Made by a program: the position numbers and the translations under genes
Part shown: positions 36,088-43,671 of the stretch, one piece after another
How positions within the stretch are numbered: the stretch's first letter is position 1
Layout: every line of letters starts with the position of its first letter
DNA from: Seonamhaeicola maritimus
Lineage (GTDB): Bacteria; Bacteroidota; Bacteroidia; Flavobacteriales; Flavobacteriaceae
NCBI RefSeq assembly: GCF_008056315.1
Contig: NZ_VRKQ01000010.1
Coordinates: 310,001 to 374,000 of the forward strand
Direction of reading: 5' to 3'
Length of the DNA stretch: 64,000 bases
Notes under the pieces: generated by a model
Told to the model about the DNA's origin: nothing
The model's input: only the letters and a program-made list of their open reading frames with translations
The model's database searches: none

Positions 36088-36115
36088 TGTGTAATTCTTC
36101 CGATAAATAAAAACG

Positions 36116-36123
36116 CAAATTTA
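36116..36123 (-). promoter_or_regulatory. Bacteroidota -7 promoter element of leuS
   Basis: On the minus strand this reads TAAATTTG followed by CG, matching TAnnTTTG. It ends 28 bases before the leuS ATG. Confidence 0.5.
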
Positions 36124-36195
36124 AGGTTTAAATAGAAATAAGTATGATTAATCCTTAAAAAAAGGAGCGACTAATTATTTGTAAAATAATAGGTT

Positions 36196-36203
36196 TACTT
36201 TTG
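36196..36203 (+). promoter_or_regulatory. Bacteroidota -7 promoter element of the EamA gene; decides its start
   Basis: TACTTTTG matches TAnnTTTG and covers the upstream TTG codon at 36201, so translation must begin further downstream, most likely at TTG 36237 (33 bases later). Confidence 0.45.
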
Positions 36204-36236
36204 GGTTTTAAATTCTTTAAAATAAAAGCTAAAGTA

Positions 36237-37148
36237 TTGCGAAGTAATATAATAAAAGCACATTTGGCTCTTTTTGCAAGTCATGTTATTTATGCAGCAA
36301 ATCACTTTATTGCTAAAGACATTATGCCCGAAAAAATCAACCCAAATGCTTTAGTTGTATTTAGGGTTATTGGGGCTGGATTATTATTTTGGGGTATCAA
36401 GTTCTTTATAAGAGAACGCATTGCAAAAAAAGACTTTTTCAAACTTGCTTTATGCGGACTATTTGGAGCATCTATTAATCAGTTGTCTTTCTTTCATGGG
36501 CTTAATTTAACATCACCTATTGATACTTCAATAATCATGACATCGGCCCCAACAGTTGTTTTTATTTTGAGTATTTTCTTTTTAAAAGAAAAAGTAACTG
36601 GCGCCAAACTATTAGGTCTCAGCATTGGCGCTTTAGGAGCTATTACTTTAATTTGGTATGGCCAAGTATCTGACAACAACAGTTCTTTTTCAGGAAACCT
36701 GTTCGTTTTTATTAACGTGTTGTTTTATTCCATGTATCAAGTCATCGTGAAACCGCTTATGCGCTCTTATCATTTCATTACCATTATAAGTTGGGTTTTT
36801 CTGTTTGGCTTTTTATTTTTAATTCCGTTGGGATTAAAAGATGTTATTTACAATACAGATTACGCAGCGTTTGACACTAATACGAATTTGGCAATTGCGT
36901 ACATTATACTTTGTACAACGTTTTTAACATTCTTGTTTAACATTTATGGATTACGACAAGTATCTCCTGCTGTAGCTGGCAGTTATAGCTATGTTCAACC
37001 CGCAGTAAGTTTCATTATTGTTATTATACTTTCGTATGTGTTCCACAATGACATTTATAATGAAGATATTGATTTGGTGAAAATCATTAGTTGTGTTATG
37101 GTCATTATTGGGGTATATCTTATCAGCAAAAAGCCAAAAAGCAGTTAA
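36237..37148 (+). CDS. EamA/DMT-superfamily membrane transporter
   Basis: From TTG 36237 the protein has 303 residues and ten predicted helices in two EamA repeats. Hallmarks are HVIYAANHFIAKDIMP in the first helix and APTVVFILSIFFLKEKVTGAKLLGLSIGALG at the end of the first repeat. The second repeat ends with a PAVAGSYSYVQPAVSFII segment. DMT transporters export metabolites or amino acids; the substrate here is unknown. There is no ATG near the start of the frame. TTG 36201 lies inside the predicted promoter element, so TTG 36237 is preferred. Confidence 0.8.
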   Translation: MRSNIIKAHLALFASHVIYAANHFIAKDIMPEKINPNALVVFRVIGAGLLFWGIKFFIRERIAKKDFFKLALCGLFGASINQLSFFHGLNLTSPIDTSIIMTSAPTVVFILSIFFLKEKVTGAKLLGLSIGALGAITLIWYGQVSDNNSSFSGNLFVFINVLFYSMYQVIVKPLMRSYHFITIISWVFLFGFLFLIPLGLKDVIYNTDYAAFDTNTNLAIAYIILCTTFLTFLFNIYGLRQVSPAVAGSYSYVQPAVSFIIVIILSYVFHNDIYNEDIDLVKIISCVMVIIGVYLISKKPKSS

Positions 37149-37247
37149 ATACTATAACCTTTAAAACAACAATGTTGATATGTTTTAGTTTATATAAATT
37201 GAGATTCATCATACTTTGTTATTTTTACAAAATCAAGTAAATTATTT

Positions 37248-38126
37248 ATGAGTTCATATTACGAAAAACAACAAAAACGACGCCTTATTTCTTCTTATTT
37301 CTCGGTTGTTTTAAGTATTGCTTTGGTATTATTTTTATTGGGTTTATTGGGCATCATCCTCCTAAATGCAAAAAAAGTATCTGATCATTTCAAAGAACAA
37401 GTTGTGGTTACAATTTATTTAAAGGAAAATGCAAAAGAGATTGAGATAAAGCAGCTTGAAAAGAGTTTAGCTATGAGCGACTATGTAAAATCGACCGAAT
37501 ATGTATCTAAGGAGCAAGCCGCTGAATTTATGAAGGCTGAAACCGGAGAAGATTTTATGGATTTTGTAGGATATAATCCGTTACAAAACTCTATTGATGT
37601 GCATTTAAAAGCAGATTATGTAACCTCTGAGCATCTAGAAACCGTTTCTACCGAAGCTTTAAACAAAAAATTTGTTGAAGAAGTGAGTTATGATAATGAT
37701 TTGGTAAACCTGATGAATGATAACGTGAAAAAAATTAGTTTTTGGGTATTGATTATTAGCGCTTTATTTACTGTTATTGCTGTTTTACTAATCAATAGTT
37801 CATTACGCCTTTCAGTTTACTCAAAGAGATTCACTATTAAAACCATGCAAATGGTTGGTGCCACGAAACAGTTTATAAGACGGCCTTTTATTTGGAAAAG
37901 CATCCGTTTGGGAATCATTGGGGCTTCATTGGCGTTGATTGGAATGGCCATCGTTTTTTATTATTTAAACCAAACATTCCCTGAATTAGAATTAATGAAT
38001 AACATAGTTTTGGTAGGGCTTTTATTTGTTGTAATTTTCGGATTAGGTGTTGTTATTACATGGATTAGCACTCATTTTGCCACTCAACGTTTTTTGAATT
38101 TGAGAACAGATGAGCTATATTACTAA
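37248..38126 (+). CDS. ftsX: Cell-division permease FtsX
   Basis: This 292-residue protein has the FtsX layout. There is one membrane helix near residues 18-40 and an extracytoplasmic domain (about 45-160, with VVTIYLKENAKEIEI and YVSKEQAAEFMKAETGED). Three more helices follow, with the MacB/FtsX-like KTMQMVGATKQFIRRPF loop. FtsX partners the FtsE ATPase to activate cell-wall hydrolases at division; ftsE is not adjacent. It is followed by the small lipoprotein gene and the DUF3098 gene. Confidence 0.93.
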   Translation: MSSYYEKQQKRRLISSYFSVVLSIALVLFLLGLLGIILLNAKKVSDHFKEQVVVTIYLKENAKEIEIKQLEKSLAMSDYVKSTEYVSKEQAAEFMKAETGEDFMDFVGYNPLQNSIDVHLKADYVTSEHLETVSTEALNKKFVEEVSYDNDLVNLMNDNVKKISFWVLIISALFTVIAVLLINSSLRLSVYSKRFTIKTMQMVGATKQFIRRPFIWKSIRLGIIGASLALIGMAIVFYYLNQTFPELELMNNIVLVGLLFVVIFGLGVVITWISTHFATQRFLNLRTDELYY

Positions 38127-38138
38127 ACACTTATAGCT

Positions 38139-38474
38139 TTGAAAAAACATATATTTCTTTTAGGTTTTAGTATGATTCTATTGTCTTGTGTCATCAAAGA
38201 CCCAAAACCAGAGGAGTGTGTGATTCAAAATGAAACTATTATCCATATTAAAGAAGGAACTTCGTTCGATATTGTATTTAGTGATAATCAGGGAGACCAC
38301 TACTACATAAACAGAGGTTTAGAACGAGGATTAATTTTAGATTCTCTTAACGCAAAAGTTTTAAATAAAACCGTTACTTTGCACTTGCCTAAATTATTGG
38401 GCTGAGTAGTAACATCAGAATATATTGCTCAATTATCTGTTGATAACGAAGTTGTTTTTACAGAATTCGATTAA
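38139..38474 (+). pseudogene. Small lipoprotein gene interrupted by an in-frame TGA
   Basis: A TTG start gives a signal peptide with lipobox LLSC (Cys17) and 88 residues up to a TGA at 38403-38405. The same frame stays open after the TGA for 22 more codons (VVTSEYIAQLSVDNEVVFTE and two further residues) and stops at TAA 38472-38474, two bases before the DUF3098 ATG. The natural product was therefore probably 111 residues. Either a nonsense mutation or a sequencing error created the TGA. I do not recognise the family. It is a predicted small outer-membrane or periplasmic lipoprotein between ftsX and DUF3098. Confidence 0.7.
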
Positions 38475-38476
38475 TT

Positions 38477-38731
38477 ATGGGAGAAAAAAAACGAAAAGAA
38501 AACGCAAAACCAACCTTTGTTTTTGGAAAGAAGAACTATAAATTCATGTTTATTGGTTTAGCCTGTATTGCCTTAGGTTTTATTTTGATGTCTGGCGGTG
38601 GTAGTGACGACCCCAATGTATTTAATCCTGAAATCTTTTCTTGGAGACGTATTCGTTTAGCACCTGCATTAGTACTTATTGGTTTTGGTATTCAGATTTA
38701 TGCTATTCTATTAAATCCGGACAAGAAGTAG
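38477..38731 (+). CDS. DUF3098 membrane protein
   Basis: This 84-residue protein has two predicted membrane helices (about 28-43 and 59-78). Its sequence is FVFGKKNYKFMFIGLACIALGF, then GGGSDDPNVFN and FSWRRIRLAPALVLIGFG, which is typical of DUF3098. In Bacteroidota it is usually encoded between ftsX and uppP. Here uppP lies about 8.8 kb further on because a carbohydrate island intervenes. A role in envelope growth or division is suggested only by that neighbourhood. Confidence 0.92.
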   Translation: MGEKKRKENAKPTFVFGKKNYKFMFIGLACIALGFILMSGGGSDDPNVFNPEIFSWRRIRLAPALVLIGFGIQIYAILLNPDKK

Positions 38732-38776
38732 TTCTCAATACACTTTCTCAATCTTCAAAATCAGTCTAATTGATGG

Positions 38777-39904
38777 CTATTTTTTTAGGCTTTTGGCAAA
38801 ATTTTCAGCCATAGTTTTAACATAATAATAACCATTTCCCATAGCATCTTCCAAAGACTCTGCTTTTTCAATTACTGAATCGGAATAACTAATTCCCATT
38901 TTAGCCATTTCTTCTTTTGACAATTCTATAGCTCCACAAAAGGCCGCAACTTTTATTTGTTTTGCCTTCGCAGAATCAATTACACCCTGAATGGTTTTAC
39001 CTGATAGGGTTTGAGAATCTAATTTACCTTCGCCTGTAATAATCCAATCGACCCCTGTTATTTTTGTTTCAAACTGTGCCAAACTTTTTATCAGCTCAAT
39101 TCCTGGGCTTAAGTCGGCATTCAAAAATACTTTGGAAGCAATTCCCATACCGCCAGCAGCCCCTGCTCCAACAATTGCTTGTGATTCACCATGAAAAACA
39201 TCATCCAATAGTTTTGAGAAACTTCGTAATCCTTTATCCAACATTTCAATGTCTTCCATGGTTGCGCCTTTTTGAGAAGCATATACATAAGCAGCTCCAT
39301 TTTCACTATATAAAGGGTTAGTAACATCACATGCAACACTAAAACTTACCTCACGCAATTTTGGATGAACGCCAGTTACATCAATTGATACAATTTTAGA
39401 TAAATTTGCTCCAATGGGCTTAACTTCCTCTCCATTTTTACTTAAAAACCGATATCCTAATGCAGTTGCCATACCCAAGCCACAATCGTTAGTGGCACTA
39501 CCGCCAATACCTAAAATAATTTTTGACACCCCTTTCTCTATGGCATCCACAATCATTTCTCCGGTACCTAAAGTGGTAGCATTTTTACAATCGAATTGTT
39601 CTGGTTTTAACAACTTAACACCTGAGGCTTCAGCCATTTCAATAAATGCCGTCTTTGTTGTTTGAGAGAATAAATAAGTAGCTTCAATGGGCTGAAAAAA
39701 AGGGTTATTAACTACTACCTCAATTTCTCTTCCTTTAAGGTAATAATTCACAACCTCTATTGTACCATCGCCGCCATCGGCCAAAGGAAGTTTAATGATT
39801 TCGACATCTTGTAAAACACCTAAAACCCCTTCTTCAATAGCATTACAAAACTCCAATCCTGTTAATGAATTTTTAAACTTATCTGGCGCCAGAACTATTT
39901 TCAT
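38777..39904 (-). CDS. Glycerate kinase (GlxK/GarK family)
   Basis: This 375-residue protein starts with KIVLAPDKFKNSLTGLEF and has ADGGDGT, LGIGGSATNDCGLGMATALG and TGEGKLDSQTLSGK, the signatures of glycerate kinase family 1 (PF02595). These enzymes phosphorylate D-glycerate, typically to 2-phosphoglycerate, which enters lower glycolysis. It is the last gene of the minus-strand operon with a symporter, an acetyltransferase and a GH63-like hydrolase. Its presence there points to glycerate as a product released by the hydrolase. Confidence 0.93.
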   Translation of the reverse strand: MKIVLAPDKFKNSLTGLEFCNAIEEGVLGVLQDVEIIKLPLADGGDGTIEVVNYYLKGREIEVVVNNPFFQPIEATYLFSQTTKTAFIEMAEASGVKLLKPEQFDCKNATTLGTGEMIVDAIEKGVSKIILGIGGSATNDCGLGMATALGYRFLSKNGEEVKPIGANLSKIVSIDVTGVHPKLREVSFSVACDVTNPLYSENGAAYVYASQKGATMEDIEMLDKGLRSFSKLLDDVFHGESQAIVGAGAAGGMGIASKVFLNADLSPGIELIKSLAQFETKITGVDWIITGEGKLDSQTLSGKTIQGVIDSAKAKQIKVAAFCGAIELSKEEMAKMGISYSDSVIEKAESLEDAMGNGYYYVKTMAENFAKSLKK

Positions 39905-39924
39905 TTCTAAAAAATATTAAGAGT

Positions 39925-41571
39925 TTAACCAAAGATAGTTGGCACAAAATAACTAAATACCACGATAGCTATAAAAAATGCAACCAAAATGTAAACTTCC
40001 TTTATTAAGAAATCTTCTTTCTTAACAGCTACATTAAAATTAGAAATTTTTTTCGGTTCTACATTTTTGGTTAATGCGCTTACAAAGTAGGCAACAACCA
40101 AAGAAATAATAACACCCGTAAAGTTCAACCAAATCCAAAAAATATGAATTCCTAAATCTATATTAAACAGCTCTTGAATAGTTTTTGAAAAAATGAGATT
40201 TATTAAAACAGCTAGAATTATTCCAGCATTCATACCAATATGATTTACCCTTTTTGAAAAGAATGCTAAGAAAAAGGTAACGAGTACGGGACCATAAAAC
40301 ACTGAACCAATGGCATTAATAATTTCAATCACCGCACTTTTACTTCCTCCAAATAAGAAAGCACTTGCTATACAAACTGCGCCCCAAAAAACAACAGATG
40401 CTTTTGAAATAACCATATATTTTTTAGTGCTTAATTTAGTTTTTCCTCTATTGAAAAAATCCTCCACGGTTACGGCAGATAACGAATTAACTGTTGAACT
40501 AAGAGAAGACATGGCTGCCGAAAGTATCCCAACCATTAAAATCCCTATAAGTCCGTGTGGTAAATATTTAATAATAAAAACAGGTATCATTAAATCTGCT
40601 TTCATCCCATTTTTTGCAAACTCTTCGGGAAAATACTTTTGTGTGGTATCAGCTATGTCTTGTAAAAAATCTGGAGCCAATGTTACTAACCCACCTATTA
40701 TTAGCCCCATAACACAATAAATTAGTACTACTGGAAACCTCAATAATCCATTGGCTAATAATAACTGTCTTATTGTTTTTTCGTTTTTCGCAGACAACAT
40801 ACGCTGCGCTTGTGTTTGATCACAACCGTAATAAGACACATATAAAAAGAACCCTCCAATAACCATTGGTAAAAACCCATATTCTTCACCTTCTCCAATA
40901 CCTAAATTGAAATCGATTACTTTTAGGCGCTCAGGGTTAAATCCTTCCGCCAAACCTCCGTAACTCTGTAAAAGGTTCCAGCCAAAATAAAGGCAAATAA
41001 TTAAGCCAACAAATAGAATAATCATTTGTATTGCATCTCCCCATACTACAGCCTTCATACCTCCTTGCCATGAATAAATAATAGTAATGACGCTAATTAT
41101 TAAAATGGTATAACCAAAATCAATATCTAGGACTGCCTGTAAAATAATAGCAATAGTATACACCATTACACCAGTAGCCAATGCCCTGCTTAACTGAAAA
41201 ACAACACTTAAAACCAACCTTGTTGATGAACTAAAACGTTTTTCTACAAACTCATAAATACTAACTACCCCTGAACGAAACAATGGAGGAATTATAACAA
41301 TCATAATAAAAATCATGGCTAATGGCACAGCGAACTCAAAGGTTAACCATTTCATACCTCCTCCTAATTTAATACCTACAAACGCAGGAGCTGAAATAAA
41401 ACTGATGGCCGATAATTGGGTAGCCATAGTTGATAGACTCAAAGGGAACCAACCCATACTTTTTCCTCCTAAAAAATAATCTTTAGAGTCTTTATTATCT
41501 TTAAAAAAGAACCCCATTCCTAAGAAGAAAACAATGTATAATATAATAATACTATAGTCTAGCCAATTCAT
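39925..41571 (-). CDS. Sodium:solute symporter (SSS family)
   Basis: This 548-residue protein has about 13-14 predicted membrane helices and the LeuT-fold SSS features: KDYFLGGKSMGWFPLSLSTMATQLSAISFIS in the first helices, and GILMVGILSAAMSSLSSTVNSLSAVTVEDFF near helix 8. Such symporters use a sodium gradient to import sugars, organic acids or vitamins. Being in the operon with the GH63-like hydrolase and glycerate kinase, its cargo is likely a glycosyl-glycerate, free glycerate or the released sugar. It follows the acetyltransferase gene after four bases. Confidence 0.9.
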   Translation of the reverse strand: MNWLDYSIIILYIVFFLGMGFFFKDNKDSKDYFLGGKSMGWFPLSLSTMATQLSAISFISAPAFVGIKLGGGMKWLTFEFAVPLAMIFIMIVIIPPLFRSGVVSIYEFVEKRFSSSTRLVLSVVFQLSRALATGVMVYTIAIILQAVLDIDFGYTILIISVITIIYSWQGGMKAVVWGDAIQMIILFVGLIICLYFGWNLLQSYGGLAEGFNPERLKVIDFNLGIGEGEEYGFLPMVIGGFFLYVSYYGCDQTQAQRMLSAKNEKTIRQLLLANGLLRFPVVLIYCVMGLIIGGLVTLAPDFLQDIADTTQKYFPEEFAKNGMKADLMIPVFIIKYLPHGLIGILMVGILSAAMSSLSSTVNSLSAVTVEDFFNRGKTKLSTKKYMVISKASVVFWGAVCIASAFLFGGSKSAVIEIINAIGSVFYGPVLVTFFLAFFSKRVNHIGMNAGIILAVLINLIFSKTIQELFNIDLGIHIFWIWLNFTGVIISLVVAYFVSALTKNVEPKKISNFNVAVKKEDFLIKEVYILVAFFIAIVVFSYFVPTIFG

Positions 41572-41575
41572 GCTT

Positions 41576-42184
41576 TTAAATTTTAATGTTCAATTTATCT
41601 TTTAATTCAATCTTCACTTTATCTTCCCAATCCTTTTTAAGAATACTCATTAATACAATATCTGCTCTTCCTTTCCCATCAAATGAAGGTATGAAATTTC
41701 TTAGAACGCCTTCTTTTATACAGCCAACACTTTTCATTGCTGCAATACTTATTTTATTCTCAGCATGTGCACCAAAACCAATGCGTTCTAATTTCAATTT
41801 TTCAAACGCGAATTCAAACAACAAATATTTACAATGTTTATTTAAACCAGTTCCTCTGAATAATTTTCCGTACCAAGTATGGCCTAGTTTAATAGCCCTT
41901 AATTTGTTTGAATACTCATAAAGCCTTGTAGTTCCGGCATACTGTTTTGCAACTTTGTCATAAACTATAAAAGGATATTCTTTTCTAGAATTTCGGTTGT
42001 TAATTGCTGAAAGCACATATTCAGTTAAGTTATCTAACCCATTTCCTTTTTCTAGCATATAAGTCCACAAATAAGGTTCATTTGAAATTGACAATAGATG
42101 TTCAACATATTCCAATTTAAGAGGACTTAATCTTACATAGTCATCTTCTAAAACATAATCACTATCAAAATCAAAGTTCAACAA
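41576..42184 (-). CDS. GNAT-family N-acetyltransferase (RimJ/RimL type)
   Basis: This 202-residue protein has the RimJ/RimL pattern: VRLSPLKLEYVEHLLSI at the N-terminus, AGTTRLYEYS, GHTWYGKLFRGTGLNKHCKYLL (acetyl-CoA loop region) and RIGFGAHAENKISIAAMKSVG. It probably acetylates a small molecule or a protein N-terminus. It is tightly embedded (3- and 4-base gaps) between the GH63-like hydrolase and the symporter, so it is co-expressed. Its role in carbohydrate use is unclear. Confidence 0.85.
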   Translation of the reverse strand: MLNFDFDSDYVLEDDYVRLSPLKLEYVEHLLSISNEPYLWTYMLEKGNGLDNLTEYVLSAINNRNSRKEYPFIVYDKVAKQYAGTTRLYEYSNKLRAIKLGHTWYGKLFRGTGLNKHCKYLLFEFAFEKLKLERIGFGAHAENKISIAAMKSVGCIKEGVLRNFIPSFDGKGRADIVLMSILKKDWEDKVKIELKDKLNIKI

Positions 42185-42187
42185 GCT

Positions 42188-43498
42188 TTAACCGTTTTCT
42201 AACAAATCAATCAATAATGCAGCACTCCAAGAGAAATTATTCCCTCCGTATCCAGCATCTCCATTTTTATGCATTTCTTTTCTTGAATCGAAATATTCAT
42301 AAAACCCGTTATTCTCCATTAAGGCAACGGTATCTTGTTTCATACGATGTGCTACCTTGTTAAATCCATATTGTTTTAAACCATTAAATAACATCCAATT
42401 TAAATTTACCCAAACTGGACCGCGCCAATATTTTTTAGGATTGAAACGTTCACTTTCGGGATCAAAAGAAGCACATAAATACTGATGGTCGCCACCAAAT
42501 TTATCCATCATAACTTTCACCATTCTATCTGCTCTTTCCTTATTAGGAATATTAGCGAACAAAGGTGAAAAGGATGATGATGACAAAAACCTAAGTGGTT
42601 TTTCATTTCTTAAATCATAATGAACATATACTCCCAAAGCTTCATCATAAAGTTTATCGTTAAAAGCAGTTATAGCCTTATTTTGCCAGAGTTTCAACTG
42701 ATTTATTTTTTCAACATTATTCCCAATAAGCTCATAAAGTTTAATTAAACTTTCCGTGGACTTAATTAACAAGGCATTAAACAAAGGATCCTGAACTAAA
42801 AAAGGAGAATATTCAGCAATTTTTTCATCACTATAATTATTTTCTTTGGCAATATCAATGATGTGCAAATAATGATCATATTCTCTTTTTGATGGTCTTT
42901 CAGAAGCATCAACATGAGTTGTATCTCGGCGTTCAAATGTATATTCTGGTGGATTCATGGTATCCCATATATCATCCCAAATAGGAGAGTTGTCGGTACC
43001 AGATTCCCAATTATGATATATATAAACTAAACCTTCATTTTTGGGATCCCTATTATTATAAAAATATTCATGATTAAAATACACTTTGTCTATAGCGCTT
43101 TCAATAAATTTTAATGTAGCAGATTTATCCTTGCTTATTCTATAAATTTCTTCCAGAACAAATCCTGTAACTGGAGGTTGGGTCATTCCCGTAGATCTGT
43201 ATTTTTTCGATGCCTGCGGATGTAAATCTGATCTATGAAAATCTGGCCCAGGAAAATAAGTATCACTTTCTGTATGGAATATAATATGAGGTATAAAACC
43301 ATTTCCCCATTGCGCATCAAGTAATGTAGCTATTTCCTGTTCTGCCTTTTCCATATCAAAATGTGCAAACCCTATAGCGATTAAACCCGAATCCCAAAAC
43401 CATTGAAATGGATACAATTTGGCACAAGGAATGCTAAACCCTTCTTTCCAATTATTTACTAAAACTTCTTTAGCTTTATTATATAAATCGTTTTTCAT
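42188..43498 (-). CDS. GH63-like (alpha/alpha)6 hydrolase, candidate glucosylglycerate/mannosylglycerate hydrolase
   Basis: This 436-residue single-domain protein has no signal peptide, so it is cytoplasmic. Family marks are FQWFWDSG (31-38), WESGTDNSP (164-172), YWRGPVWVNLNWML (357-370), GFYEYFDS (398-405) and GNNFSWSAALL (419-429). Asp169 and Glu401 are the candidate acid and base. The short length and pattern match bacterial GH63 glycosyl-glycerate hydrolases rather than long GH63 alpha-glucosidases. The glycerate kinase gene in the same operon supports cleavage to glycerate plus a hexose. Other possibilities are a trehalase-like or MGH1-type alpha-glycosidase. Confidence 0.75.
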   Translation of the reverse strand: MKNDLYNKAKEVLVNNWKEGFSIPCAKLYPFQWFWDSGLIAIGFAHFDMEKAEQEIATLLDAQWGNGFIPHIIFHTESDTYFPGPDFHRSDLHPQASKKYRSTGMTQPPVTGFVLEEIYRISKDKSATLKFIESAIDKVYFNHEYFYNNRDPKNEGLVYIYHNWESGTDNSPIWDDIWDTMNPPEYTFERRDTTHVDASERPSKREYDHYLHIIDIAKENNYSDEKIAEYSPFLVQDPLFNALLIKSTESLIKLYELIGNNVEKINQLKLWQNKAITAFNDKLYDEALGVYVHYDLRNEKPLRFLSSSSFSPLFANIPNKERADRMVKVMMDKFGGDHQYLCASFDPESERFNPKKYWRGPVWVNLNWMLFNGLKQYGFNKVAHRMKQDTVALMENNGFYEYFDSRKEMHKNGDAGYGGNNFSWSAALLIDLLENG

Positions 43499-43525
43499 AG
43501 TGTTATAAGTAAGATATTTTCTTAA

Positions 43526-43553
43526 AAAGACCTACCTGCTTTGACAGGTCTTT
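43526..43553 (-). terminator. Terminator-like hairpin before the GH63-like gene
   Basis: AAAGACCT (43526-43533) pairs with AGGTCTTT (43546-43553). On the minus strand it is followed by a T run. It sits between the TonB receptor gene and the GH63-like gene and could attenuate read-through. Confidence 0.6.
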
Positions 43554-43610
43554 GGAAATTGAGAGTGCTACTAATAAATGTTTTATTTTAATTGTCATTT
43601 AACATATACC

Positions 43611-43641
43611 CACCACCTAAAACCTTAGCAAAAAGGTGGTG
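43611..43641 (-). other. Hairpin just after the TonB-receptor stop codon
   Basis: CACCACCT (43611-43618) pairs with AGGTGGTG (43634-43641). No T tract follows, so it may protect the 3' end of the receptor message rather than terminate it. Confidence 0.5.
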
Positions 43642-43671
43642 AGTATTAACCAACTAAACTACTTATGAAAA

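Noticed and set aside
36088-36200. A T-box or amino-acid attenuator before leuS (and similar leaders before tyrS and glyS).
   Set aside because: The upstream regions are short, lack the T-box sequence and stem set, and show only a -7 promoter element.
38403-38405. TGA as a selenocysteine codon in the small lipoprotein gene.
   Set aside because: There is no sign of a selenocysteine insertion element just downstream, no known selenoprotein family, and Sec use is not expected in this group. A nonsense mutation or sequencing error is simpler.
40310-40720. A 136-residue reading frame on the plus strand within the sodium:solute symporter gene.
   Set aside because: It lies wholly antisense to a conserved transporter and has no protein features of its own.
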